The notes beneath the pieces were generated by a model. The model was not told the origin of the DNA. It saw nothing but the letters and a program-made list of their open reading frames with translations, and searched no databases. A DNA stretch of 64,000 nucleotides, from positions 1 through 64,000 of the forward strand of contig NZ_JAYKGK010000005.1 of the NCBI RefSeq assembly GCF_036860675.1. The letters run 5' to 3'. Origin of the DNA: Rosettibacter primus. GTDB taxonomy: Bacteria; Bacteroidota; Ignavibacteria; Ignavibacteriales; Melioribacteraceae. This document shows, piece after piece, positions 55,199-64,000 of this stretch. Both the position numbers and the translations under genes were made by a program. Each line of letters begins with the position of its first letter. Position 1 is the first letter of the stretch.

Positions 55199-56227
55199 TT
55201 AGAAATTAATTCCAAGAGAAAATTTTTGAACATTTGTTAATCTTCCAAAATTGCCATAAGAATAATCTACTTTAACTGCTATATTGCCAAGCAATAATTG
55301 TTTTACACCAAACCCAAAAGTAAAAGATTCCTCAGAATCTTTAAGGAAAAGGGATTTGTAGCCACATCTTAAAGAAAACATATCATTAAATATGTACTCA
55401 ATTCCAGCATTTATGCTTTCATAATTATCACTTGGATGCATAGCATCGACAGCTAGATTCAATTTATACATATGAGTATCAATAGGACGATATGCAATGC
55501 CAACTCTGAAATTTAGCGGGAGTTCCCATCCTTCAGTTTGAAGGTAAGCAGGAATCTGTCCATTGTTACCGCTGCTGTAAGGGTCAAGGTCAACAAGAAC
55601 AAGTGCAGTATTTCCATCCAATTTCATTTTAGTTCCAAAATTAGAAATTGACATTGCAAGAATTGCTCCGTCAAAAGGAGTAACATATTGAACACCCATA
55701 TCTATAGCAATTGCAGTAGCTGTCATCTTCCATATTTTTTGCATTACAAATTTAGGATTAAATCCGATAGCAAAATTATCAGTCAGGTTAATCGCATAGG
55801 CTAAGCTGACCATAGCATCAGAAACACTAAAAGTTTCACCTGTGCCTTCAGGTTCTTCGATAGTTGTTACTTTCATTTCATCCATATTAGAAGTAAGAAA
55901 GCTTAAGCCAACAGTTCCAAAATCTCCGAGATTATAGGTTGCTGCAAAGAAATTGTAATCTATGTCTGCAATCCATTTTGTATGTTCAACAAGAATTCCG
56001 ACGCCCGATAATTTTGCCAGACCAGCGGGGTTCCAGTAAATTGCACTCTGGTCATCTGCGATTGCAACAAATGCGCTTCCCATTGCTGATGCACGAGCTC
56101 CTTGACTAATTGAAAGGAATGGTGCTGCACTTGTTCCTCTCTTTGACACATTTGAAACAAAGCTCTGTGCATAAATTGAGCAGCTCACCAAATAAACAAG
56201 TAATGAAATAAATATTATTCTTTTCAT
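55199..56227 (-). CDS. PorV/PorQ family outer-membrane protein
   Basis: 342 residues. Signal peptide, then the family start SKRGTSAAPFLSISQGARA and the SAFVAIADDQSAIYWNPAGLA motif of the PorV/PorQ (UPF0164-like) barrels; the C-terminus ends in an aromatic strand (SLGINF). PorV shuttles T9SS cargo from the translocon to the attachment complex. It is 14 bp downstream of the large surface protein. PorV versus PorQ or a general FadL-like barrel cannot be separated by eye; GGAG precedes the ATG. Confidence 0.75.
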   Translation of the reverse strand: MKRIIFISLLVYLVSCSIYAQSFVSNVSKRGTSAAPFLSISQGARASAMGSAFVAIADDQSAIYWNPAGLAKLSGVGILVEHTKWIADIDYNFFAATYNLGDFGTVGLSFLTSNMDEMKVTTIEEPEGTGETFSVSDAMVSLAYAINLTDNFAIGFNPKFVMQKIWKMTATAIAIDMGVQYVTPFDGAILAMSISNFGTKMKLDGNTALVLVDLDPYSSGNNGQIPAYLQTEGWELPLNFRVGIAYRPIDTHMYKLNLAVDAMHPSDNYESINAGIEYIFNDMFSLRCGYKSLFLKDSEESFTFGFGVKQLLLGNIAVKVDYSYGNFGRLTNVQKFSLGINF

Positions 56228-56241
56228 ATCTCTTCTCCATC

Positions 56242-59200
56242 CTATTTAATTACAGCAAATTTACCAATGTACTCACCTACACCGGGTGCATCAACATGAT
56301 AGATATACAAGCCATAAGCTATTTCCATTCCATCTTCAGAAATTAAATTCCATGATAATGAACCATCTTCTGGTCCAGAATCTTTATGCAATGTTTTCAC
56401 CAAAGCTCCATTGACAGTATAAATTCTTATTGTGCATTGTGCAGGAAGATGAATGAAATCAATTCTTCTCTCACCTCTTCCTGTTTGATTGAGATTTCTT
56501 CTTTCCCAGATATTTGCACTTATGTATGGATTTGGCACAACTTGAATTCTGCTTAACTGTGAATTTGCAAGTTCTTTATCTACAGAAGAAGCTTTCGTCT
56601 TAAATGTGAAATAATCTCCCGTTCTAAAAGGTTTAGTTGTTGACAGAAGAAATTTATCTCCAGCACTTGGTTCAATAACATTAACACCTGCTGGTGCATT
56701 ATAACTTATTCGCCATGTAAGTTTATATGCTGTTCCAACATATTCAATAATTACAATATCATCACCAAGATCAAATTTTTTATTATTGTTGTTATCGAAT
56801 ACTTCTGCTTTAACAACATCACCTCTTGTTAAATTGTGTACCTTGAAAGGAACACTGATTTTTGTAAATGGGGTTATTTCAGTTGGAGAACTTAACCATT
56901 CAATCATATAATCTGCAGGCCATGCAATATTTCTTGCAGGTGAACTTTTATCTGGAGTAACAAGCATAACTACATTGCTTTTCCCAACAAGCCATCCAGA
57001 ACTTTCTGGTCTATATTGAATTACATTATCATTTATAACAGAAATCGAAAGACCATCAAAAGGAGGGCTGTACTTACCAGCACCTATATTTGATGAATCA
57101 ACAGATGCTAATAATGTATCGACCTTGTTGTTTGAAGTTCTTATAACAGAATAAGAAATTGTTTTATAATCATATTCAGTTCCCGAAGAATTAAATACAA
57201 CTTTATATTCCGTTCCTTCTTCAATAATATTTGGATTAAGAATTTCTACTGAAACTTTTCCTGTTCCAACACCAGATGATACTTTGTTCAAATCTCCAAC
57301 AATTTGAGGAGGAATATATCCAGCTGCAGGTGCATTTGGAACAACGACTGCACAGTTGATATCAACAAATTGAAGTGCACCAACTAAATTTTCTGTAATT
57401 ATTTTTGTTGTTTCGGATGGGATTAATCCTTTAGTTCCAAAGTTTGGGTCACCCTGGTCGTATGCTACAACAGCATAATAATATTTTTGGCCATTTACAA
57501 CATTTGTATCAACATAAGAATGTTGTAATCCTGTATCATCGCCTCTCCAGAAATGAGCACCATTAATTCCAATTGGGTCAGGACCTTTAATTCCATCTTT
57601 CAAATCGAATTGAGCAATTGGTTTCCAGTATTTTGGTTCTCCTTTCGAATCAGTAATTACTTTTATGTCATTGAATTCTGGTTCCTGACTTCTATAAATC
57701 AAGTAACCTTCAAAATCTTTTTTGTAACCTTTTCTTGGGTCGCCATCCTGATAACCAAGAAATGGGTCGCGTGATTCTTCGGCTTTTCTATCCCAGTAAA
57801 GAAATACTTTTTTATCTCCAGCTACAGCAGTTAGAGTTGGTTTATAAGGTGGTTTAGAGAAATTATAATTAGCATTATAAATTTGTTGAACTGTTTCTTT
57901 ATTAAAAATCATATCTTCTTTATCACTTCCAAAAACCAGAGCCATCGAGAATCTTTCTCGTCTATTTAATTTAAGCGGGAAAGGACCTGAACCAAAAACC
58001 ATACTGATATTAGAATTTTGTAATAAAGTATCGAAGTTAGCATAATTCATCTTACGCCACATTACTTCATCATTTTTAGGCCAGCCATCTGTTGGACCTT
58101 TTCCTGCTAAGCGATAAATAGACAAACTTGTTAAGCCAATCTGGTCTGACTCATCTTTATCTGTTTTATCAAAATTTGGCTCACCATCAGTAGGCAAGCC
58201 ATCTGCTTCACCAATATCTGGACCTTTATATTGTGGGTCCCAAGGACCAACACCATCCTGTCCAACATCATCGTTCAGAGGTTCACCAACATCCCATGTT
58301 CCATTTCCATTTAAATCTGAGAACGGAACCCAATCGCCATCATTATCAATTCCATCATCTCTTCTTTCGTCAATCATTCCATCTTCATCGTCATCAAAAT
58401 TATTCCATGGATTACCTGGGCTTTCGAGATAAGCATAGCCAACATATCCAACTTTCCAGTTATCTGGTGGTGCTTTGCCATCGTTATCAAATCCGTATGC
58501 AATATCAAGTTTAGTATCATACGAAGCACAGTCGTCACCGTTATCATCGACTCCGCCTACACCTGTATCGCAGTAGAAACCAAAATAAGTTGTATCGTAA
58601 TCGAAATCGGACAAGTTTACTATATCGAAGTGCCAGAAAATTATATCTTCGGCAAGAACATGAGACCATTGAAAACCACGCACTTCAACTCGGAGTCCGA
58701 GTCCACCACGATTCGGGTCAGCAGCAATTGGGAAATAATTATAAGGCGGACGGGTAAACTCTTTATCTTTTGAATCATCCATGACATAAAAAGTTTCGAA
58801 GTCAGCATTTTGAACACCGCGGCCAAAGTAACCATACCAATAACCGTCCCAATTAGCATCAATATTTGGGAGGGCACGGGGCCATCTTTCAGGCCAAGTT
58901 TTTGGTTTGTTACTTATTGCCGGTTCTTCTGAACCTGGTGCAGCATAACCTGGTACAGGCTCCATAACCCATAGTTCATTTGTAACAGGGTCAAAATCAA
59001 CTTCTTCTCGATATGATGTTTGACATGGATGAATTAATTGTCCATTGCCAGGAGCAATTACAGCAGAACTAATTAAAGGAGTAACACCATCAATGTAATT
59101 GTGGCCTGTACCTTTAGGCCATTCGCCTGATGGACGGTCGGGCCATGAACCAACCTGACCATCATTTCTAAAAATTGTTCTAATTAAATTTCCATCCATT

Positions 59201-59331
59201 ATTCCTTTTTTTCGATATGTTTTATCCCCGTATGGTTCATTTCTATATTTTTGTATCTGGGGATCAATCTGCGGAAAAATAATTCCCGCATTTATCAAAA
59301 AGAAAATTATAATCAAAATATTTCTCTTCAT
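56242..59331 (-). CDS. large Asp-rich surface protein with FlgD-like/T9SS C-terminus
   Basis: About 1029 residues; the ATG at 59331 has GGAG seven bases upstream. After a signal peptide, residues ~310-400 are a run of Asp/Asn/Gly calcium-binding-like loops (DDDEDGMIDERRDDGIDNDG, DLNGNGTWDVGEP). The centre has Fn3-like sections (KVFLYWDRKAEESRDP), and the C-terminal ~100 residues begin VVPNPYISANIW and end in a FlgD-Ig-like strand set typical of surface proteins in this phylum. It lies between a TonB receptor and a PorV-like gene, all leftward. Role and ligand unknown; the C-terminus suggests T9SS-linked surface location. Confidence 0.72.
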   Translation of the reverse strand: MKRNILIIIFFLINAGIIFPQIDPQIQKYRNEPYGDKTYRKKGIMDGNLIRTIFRNDGQVGSWPDRPSGEWPKGTGHNYIDGVTPLISSAVIAPGNGQLIHPCQTSYREEVDFDPVTNELWVMEPVPGYAAPGSEEPAISNKPKTWPERWPRALPNIDANWDGYWYGYFGRGVQNADFETFYVMDDSKDKEFTRPPYNYFPIAADPNRGGLGLRVEVRGFQWSHVLAEDIIFWHFDIVNLSDFDYDTTYFGFYCDTGVGGVDDNGDDCASYDTKLDIAYGFDNDGKAPPDNWKVGYVGYAYLESPGNPWNNFDDDEDGMIDERRDDGIDNDGDWVPFSDLNGNGTWDVGEPLNDDVGQDGVGPWDPQYKGPDIGEADGLPTDGEPNFDKTDKDESDQIGLTSLSIYRLAGKGPTDGWPKNDEVMWRKMNYANFDTLLQNSNISMVFGSGPFPLKLNRRERFSMALVFGSDKEDMIFNKETVQQIYNANYNFSKPPYKPTLTAVAGDKKVFLYWDRKAEESRDPFLGYQDGDPRKGYKKDFEGYLIYRSQEPEFNDIKVITDSKGEPKYWKPIAQFDLKDGIKGPDPIGINGAHFWRGDDTGLQHSYVDTNVVNGQKYYYAVVAYDQGDPNFGTKGLIPSETTKIITENLVGALQFVDINCAVVVPNAPAAGYIPPQIVGDLNKVSSGVGTGKVSVEILNPNIIEEGTEYKVVFNSSGTEYDYKTISYSVIRTSNNKVDTLLASVDSSNIGAGKYSPPFDGLSISVINDNVIQYRPESSGWLVGKSNVVMLVTPDKSSPARNIAWPADYMIEWLSSPTEITPFTKISVPFKVHNLTRGDVVKAEVFDNNNNKKFDLGDDIVIIEYVGTAYKLTWRISYNAPAGVNVIEPSAGDKFLLSTTKPFRTGDYFTFKTKASSVDKELANSQLSRIQVVPNPYISANIWERRNLNQTGRGERRIDFIHLPAQCTIRIYTVNGALVKTLHKDSGPEDGSLSWNLISEDGMEIAYGLYIYHVDAPGVGEYIGKFAVIK

Positions 59332-59366
59332 TCTTAACTCCATTTTCTATACTCAATTTTGTCGTT

Positions 59367-62108
59367 CTAAAAATTTACATTTACCCCTAAACTAATTCTG
59401 CGAGGTGCAGAAAAATTACCGGGGTTTTTAATGTATTCGTCAATTGTATTTAATCCGATTACTGGACCGGCAAATTTCACATTCAAATCTTTATCTGCTC
59501 TTCCTGTGCTTGCATAAACTCCAACTTCATTTTTAATATCAAATAAATTGTAAATTAGCAGGAAGAAATTGAAATCGTAACCGAATATTTTAAAATGTTT
59601 GTTTGCTTTTAAATCTACATTAATGTAAGAAGGACGTCTTCCATTGTTTTCAAATCTAAGACCGCGTGTATATCTTGGCTCTTCTGTATAAGGCATACCT
59701 GAGCCATAATTAAAAATTATTCCAGCAACCCAATCATTAGGGTCGCCTACATTAAGTACAATATTTAAAGTATGAGTTTGATCCCAGTTCAATGGAACAA
59801 CTTTTTTATTTGATTCTACAGGCGGGTCAGATTGATTATTGTTGAACTCTGCCATAGGGTCAGATGCATTTCCCGCTGCAACTTGGTAAGTATAATCAAT
59901 TCTTGCACTAAAGAAATCAACAAATCTTTTATCAAGAGATAATATTATTCCTTTAACATTTCCATAATCTCTGTTTATATATCTTCCAAAAATAAATCCT
60001 TCATAAGTTTCCATTATTTGCATACCAAGGAGATTTCTGATATCGCTGTAGTAAACAGATAAATCAATTGAAACATTCGGGAAAATTACCTGCTGTAAAC
60101 CAAGTTCATATTTAACTGTCTTTTGTGCTTTTAATTCAGGATTCCCTATATAAGAAGAAAGTGAAGTTGTCTGGTCAATAATATAATTTGGATTGGTATA
60201 AAGATTAGAAAAAGTTGGAATCTGGAAAAAATGACCATAAGAAAAATGAATAGCACCTTTATCGGAAATTGGGAAAGATACACCTAAACGTGGACTAATT
60301 TGATATTCAGCTTCAGCTTTTCTTTTCTTATTAGCTCCAGGAAAATTAGGATTGTTCAATGGATTTCTTAAATCGAGTGGAAGTTCTGCATTAGAATTAA
60401 AATAATCAAATCGAACTCCTGCATTTATTATCATTATATCATATTCCATTTTATCTTGAATGTAAGCAGAAATTTCATAAGGATTTCTTTTGTAAGATTG
60501 ATTGTATTTTGTGCCCGGGTCACTGTAGCCAAGGGTAAAAATTGGATTGCCAAGTGAATCTAATTGTCCTTCTGTCAAATTTCTAATTGTTTTCCAGTGG
60601 TCATAAAGTGTATGTAGTCTTCCCTCAACACCTAATTTTATTTTATGCTCTTTTGTTATTTGTGATTCTAAAGTCCATTGTGCAATATATGTTAAAGTAT
60701 AACGATTATACCTATCTGTTTCATTTCCTCCCTGACTGAATGTATAACCTGAATATGGGCTACCTTGATTGGGTTCTACATATCTTGGGTCATATTCATC
60801 AGCATATAAATGTCCCCAGTATTTAAAAAGATTAGAAGATAATTTCAATGACGAATATGTGCTTTGACTCGGGAAATAACTTACTTGAAAGTTATTTGTA
60901 GTATTTACCCTGTAATGATTTTTAATTGCATCAGGAGTCCATCTATAATAATGATTGTAATATTTATTCCAGTTATACTCCCATGCAAAATTGTAACTGA
61001 ACTTAAAATGTTGAGTTAAATATGTAAGTTTACCATTGAATGACCTTCTTTGAGTTGGATTCATTGGGACATAAGAACCATCGCCGGTATGCCGGTCAAT
61101 CCATATTGTATTATCCATCGGGTCTGGAAAGATTGGCCGATTATCTGTTGTATTATAAACTTTTTTCCCATAGATATAACCTTCATCGCCAAAATATCTT
61201 CCAGAAATAAAGAAGGTAAGATTATTCAAAACTTTAGTTGGACCACTTAAACTGAATTGGATATCTCGTGGACCTTTAGGATTGAACCTGTTCAAATTAT
61301 AAAATATATCTGTATGATTTGTGAAGTAACTTCCCATGTATGCAGAAACATTGCCTTCAAATTTTTGTCCACCATCCTTAGTTACGATATTCACAATACC
61401 GCTCATCGCTTGTCCATATTCAGCATTAAAAGTACCGCTAATTACTTCCATCTGACGAATTGCATTATTCTCAACCTGAATACCCAGACCACCATTGTAA
61501 GCATCTGTCACCGAAACACCATCAACAAGATAAGCAACTTCGCCTGTTCTGCCTCCTCTGAAATGTCCATCAATAACACCTGCCTGCAGATTAATTATCT
61601 GGTGAATATTTTCTACTGGCATAAGTTTAATATCATCAGAAGAAACAATTGCTGAAGAAGCTGTTAAGTCTTTGATTACTAATGGTTGTGTTGCAGTAAT
61701 TACTACTTCACCTACACTAACAGCAGTTGAAGTTAATTGAACATCAAGACGTGTTGTTAAATCTATTTTAATAACTACTTTTTCGATAGTAACTTTATTA
61801 TATCCAACCATACTAACAGTGACTGTATACACCCCTGGTGGAATATTATTGATATAATAATAACCATCTATATCAGCAGCTGCGCCAAAGTTTGTTCCAT
61901 TAATTATTACATTGGCACCCATCAATGGTTCTTTTGTATCTGCATCTATTATTTTGCCGGCTAATTTACCGGTAGTTCCAGCAAATATATTATATGCAAT
62001 AACAAAGAACGCTATCAATGTTAATCTAAGAATGCTGGAATTGCACGGTTTACAAAATGAATTAAATATTATCATTTTATTTCTTATCAGTGATTTAATT
62101 TTACACAT
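59367..62108 (-). CDS. TonB-dependent receptor with carboxypeptidase-like N-terminal domain
   Basis: About 913 residues. I prefer the ATG at 62108 (GAGGA eight bases upstream) over the TTG at 62114. After a signal segment, a CarboxypepD_reg-like domain (LAGKIIDADTKEPLMGANVI), a plug with FRGGRTGEVAYLVDGVSVTD and FNAEYGQAMSGIVNIVTKDG, and a long barrel with many Tyr/Trp strands ending GVNVNF. It should import a large substrate such as an oligosaccharide or peptide, by analogy with Oar-like receptors. It stands 23 bp upstream of the surface protein gene and after a terminator of the CBM9-like gene. Confidence 0.88.
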   Translation of the reverse strand: MCKIKSLIRNKMIIFNSFCKPCNSSILRLTLIAFFVIAYNIFAGTTGKLAGKIIDADTKEPLMGANVIINGTNFGAAADIDGYYYINNIPPGVYTVTVSMVGYNKVTIEKVVIKIDLTTRLDVQLTSTAVSVGEVVITATQPLVIKDLTASSAIVSSDDIKLMPVENIHQIINLQAGVIDGHFRGGRTGEVAYLVDGVSVTDAYNGGLGIQVENNAIRQMEVISGTFNAEYGQAMSGIVNIVTKDGGQKFEGNVSAYMGSYFTNHTDIFYNLNRFNPKGPRDIQFSLSGPTKVLNNLTFFISGRYFGDEGYIYGKKVYNTTDNRPIFPDPMDNTIWIDRHTGDGSYVPMNPTQRRSFNGKLTYLTQHFKFSYNFAWEYNWNKYYNHYYRWTPDAIKNHYRVNTTNNFQVSYFPSQSTYSSLKLSSNLFKYWGHLYADEYDPRYVEPNQGSPYSGYTFSQGGNETDRYNRYTLTYIAQWTLESQITKEHKIKLGVEGRLHTLYDHWKTIRNLTEGQLDSLGNPIFTLGYSDPGTKYNQSYKRNPYEISAYIQDKMEYDIMIINAGVRFDYFNSNAELPLDLRNPLNNPNFPGANKKRKAEAEYQISPRLGVSFPISDKGAIHFSYGHFFQIPTFSNLYTNPNYIIDQTTSLSSYIGNPELKAQKTVKYELGLQQVIFPNVSIDLSVYYSDIRNLLGMQIMETYEGFIFGRYINRDYGNVKGIILSLDKRFVDFFSARIDYTYQVAAGNASDPMAEFNNNQSDPPVESNKKVVPLNWDQTHTLNIVLNVGDPNDWVAGIIFNYGSGMPYTEEPRYTRGLRFENNGRRPSYINVDLKANKHFKIFGYDFNFFLLIYNLFDIKNEVGVYASTGRADKDLNVKFAGPVIGLNTIDEYIKNPGNFSAPRRISLGVNVNF

Positions 62109-62144
62109 AGTCAAATCCTCAAAATTTTATAATTGTAAATAAAC

Positions 62145-62170
62145 GAGCGCAGCATATTTCAGCTGCGCTC
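62145..62170 (-). terminator. hairpin between the CBM9-like gene and the TonB receptor
   Basis: GAGCGCAGC (62145-62153) pairs perfectly with GCTGCGCTC (62162-62170) around an eight-base loop. On the minus strand a T-rich stretch (GTTTATTT) follows. It ends the CBM9-like transcript at least in part. Confidence 0.7.
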
Positions 62171-62178
62171 AATAAAAA

Positions 62179-64000
62179 TTATTTAATGAGAATCATTTTC
62201 TTAATATCAATAAAGGAACCACTTTCAAGTTTATAGAAATAAACTCCTGTTGAAAGTTTGGAAGCATCAAATGTCACATTGTAAATGCCCGGCTGCTGGA
62301 ATTTATTTACAAGTTCTGCAACTTGACGTCCAAGTATATCATATACTTTCAAAGTTACATTACCTTCTTTTTCAATAGAGTATTGAATTTGAGTAGTTGG
62401 ATTAAATGGATTAGGATAATTTTGTGAAAGTGAATATGTAAGAGGAACCGAGCTAATTTCAACATCTGTAATAGGACTCATCTTGTTTCCAATGAAGGTA
62501 TAAGTCCATCTTGAAACATCAGCCCATGACTGGTCTTGATTATCAGGTGAATAGCATAATATTCCTTCTCTGTTTCCAGTTGCATCATTGTCATTAATTG
62601 AGAAGTCAATTGGAATTCTGTATCCTTCTTTAACATAAATTTTGTCTTTCTTTGCATCTGGATTTGCGCGTTTATTCATTAAATCGTTCAAAGGAATTCT
62701 TGCTTCTACAATATAACCAGCCGGGAATTTTTCCTGCCAGTAATAATTTGGACCTGGAACTACAAGAGAATCAGTATCGCTTCCACCACCTTCAATTCTA
62801 ATATGATTTTTATGGAATCTAATATGATAATCCGGTGCATCACCCCTTTGATATGCTGTGTGTTTTAATCCTGTCATATTATACATACCAATAAACAAAT
62901 CAGGAGCGTCATTAAGATATGATTCCGGTCGAGATGTAGGATTAACAATGTCATCATTTACATCAAATGCTACATAGAGATATTGCTGGTCAATTGCAAT
63001 CCAGGATTTGACTGAAAGATCATCATCGTTATCAATAAAAGTATTAGGAGCAACGAAAGCTGTTCCTTGTTTTAATTCAAATGGAACGATACCACTCCAT
63101 TCATCTAAATTTCCATCAGCTTGGAAGTTGACTGATTTTATAGCTACGACTGGAACACCTTTTGCCATATTGGTAACAGGATTATCTGTAATTGCAGGAA
63201 GAGAAGTATTGCCTGCTTTATCTGTACATGTAATTGCATAGTAATATGAAACATTCTGGTCATTAAGAGGAGCTCTTAGAACATGTTCGACAACTCCAAC
63301 ACCTTCCGGAACATTAGCTTTAACAGAACTAACTTTTGGAGAGGTCAAATCTGTAATTGGTTCTGGACTAAAATAGATTGTATATTTTTCACTTGATTCA
63401 CCCGGCACATCAGTCCATGTAATTAAATTAGTATATGAACCTGGAACTACAGTTAAACCTTGTGGTGCTTGTGGAGGTGTTTTATCTGTTTCCTGAAATC
63501 CTGATGGAATTAAGAAGTCAAATAAAATTGTTCCTTCAGCAATTACATTTGTTCCAATAGGACCATCTGCATTTATTGAAAATTCAATTTTGAAACCACT
63601 TATTGCACTGGTATTAAACATTCTATCATCATTTCCTTGACCATCGGGATTTTTGAAAACTCCTACCTGAAGAGCCCAATCATTTACATCTGCTTGAACG
63701 AGAGGAATACGAACTGTTGTCCAATCTGATGGTTCATCAATATTAATATTAAATAACGTAAACCAGCTTTCGCGTGTACTACCACTATTATCATAAAGTA
63801 TAAGTCTTGCTTGTAATCTTCCTTTTAATTGATTTGGTTCGAGATTTTTAATAGCAATATATAAATCTGTATTTGTAGATAGATTTCTTGGTGTATCAAA
63901 CATGTGTTCAAAATTAACATAGCCGCCCCAGCTTTGAGATGCAACTGCTTTATAATGAACTTTGAGTGCTGATTCGCCTTCAAATTTATCTACTGTTTCA
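62179..64000 (-). CDS. T9SS-secreted protein with CBM9-like domain (5' end outside window)
   Basis: The frame runs leftward and enters from the window edge: codons upstream of the ATG at 63903 stay open to 64000 (EGESALKVHYKAVASQSWGG), so the true start lies outside. At least 605 residues are seen: a galactose-binding-like jelly roll, one Fn3 domain (PPQAPQGLTVVPGSYTN), a CBM9-like or DOMON-type sugar-binding domain (QADGNLDEWSGIVPFEL, DAPDLFIGMYN), and a T9SS type A sorting domain (QNYPNPFNPTTQIQYSIE, ending IDIKKMILIK). No catalytic motif is visible. It probably binds polysaccharide at the surface and precedes the TonB receptor. Confidence 0.85.
   Translation of the reverse strand, partial: ETVDKFEGESALKVHYKAVASQSWGGYVNFEHMFDTPRNLSTNTDLYIAIKNLEPNQLKGRLQARLILYDNSGSTRESWFTLFNINIDEPSDWTTVRIPLVQADVNDWALQVGVFKNPDGQGNDDRMFNTSAISGFKIEFSINADGPIGTNVIAEGTILFDFLIPSGFQETDKTPPQAPQGLTVVPGSYTNLITWTDVPGESSEKYTIYFSPEPITDLTSPKVSSVKANVPEGVGVVEHVLRAPLNDQNVSYYYAITCTDKAGNTSLPAITDNPVTNMAKGVPVVAIKSVNFQADGNLDEWSGIVPFELKQGTAFVAPNTFIDNDDDLSVKSWIAIDQQYLYVAFDVNDDIVNPTSRPESYLNDAPDLFIGMYNMTGLKHTAYQRGDAPDYHIRFHKNHIRIEGGGSDTDSLVVPGPNYYWQEKFPAGYIVEARIPLNDLMNKRANPDAKKDKIYVKEGYRIPIDFSINDNDATGNREGILCYSPDNQDQSWADVSRWTYTFIGNKMSPITDVEISSVPLTYSLSQNYPNPFNPTTQIQYSIEKEGNVTLKVYDILGRQVAELVNKFQQPGIYNVTFDASKLSTGVYFYKLESGSFIDIKKMILIK

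Overview
The window is a low-GC (roughly one third G+C) piece of a Bacteroidota/Ignavibacteriota-type chromosome. I infer this lineage from C-terminal type IX secretion (T9SS) sorting domains of the NYPNPFNP kind, PorV- and PorW/SprE-like proteins, TonB-dependent receptors with carboxypeptidase-like N-terminal domains, DUF4249/DUF4837/DUF2723/DUF4905 proteins, and ordinary GGAG-type ribosome binding sites on many genes. The overall mix looks most like Ignavibacteria (Melioribacter/Ignavibacterium relatives); the species cannot be fixed from sequence alone.

Layout. 1-2.2 kb: a membrane-anchored LuxR-type regulator, a small DoxX-like membrane protein behind a palindromic operator-like pair, and a seven-helix membrane protein. 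2.2-9.6 kb: a rightward housekeeping run greA-ribD-tilS-hpt-ftsH-CTP-dependent lipid kinase-DUF4837 lipoprotein; RibD has lost the zinc-binding His of its deaminase half. 9.6-20.8 kb: leftward DUF2723 glycosyltransferase and glnE, then rightward secA-glnB-PorW/SprE-like lipoprotein and an AlbA_2 protein. 20.8-25 kb: a SpoU methyltransferase, a Gdx/SugE-type SMR exporter, and a DUF4249/TonB receptor pair. 25-30.5 kb: tryptophanase, DUF4905, AMMECR1-MEMO pair, beta carbonic anhydrase and small envelope proteins. 30.6-33.3 kb: a surface-repeat protein operon, tRNA-Arg(CCG) and a small decayed reading frame. 33.3-39.4 kb: TonB receptor plus lipoprotein, a duplicated His-bearing helical exported protein, a short CDF-type transporter and a coiled-coil envelope pair. 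39.7-41.4 kb: a methyltransferase and an exported MEMO paralogue.

41.4-54.9 kb is a leftward polysaccharide (probably beta-glucan) utilisation cluster: ROK sugar kinase, two intact GH3 enzymes, an esterase, a GH5 enzyme, a GH3-PA14 gene interrupted by two in-frame TAA codons, and a large T9SS-secreted clan GH-A enzyme. It has no SusC/SusD pair. 55.2-64 kb is a leftward envelope module: a T9SS-secreted CBM9-like protein (running off the window), a TonB receptor, a large Asp-rich surface protein and a PorV/PorQ-family barrel. The expected flow is export by SecA, surface display by T9SS (PorV, PorW), oligosaccharide release outside, cleavage by GH3 enzymes in the periplasm and phosphorylation of glucose by the ROK kinase.

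Non-coding structure worth attention: a 16-unit heptamer array directly upstream of the GH5 gene; three ~100-bp palindromic repeats whose internal hairpin covaries; two tandem terminator-like hairpins ahead of greA; and a GACCGGTC operator pair upstream of the DoxX-like gene.
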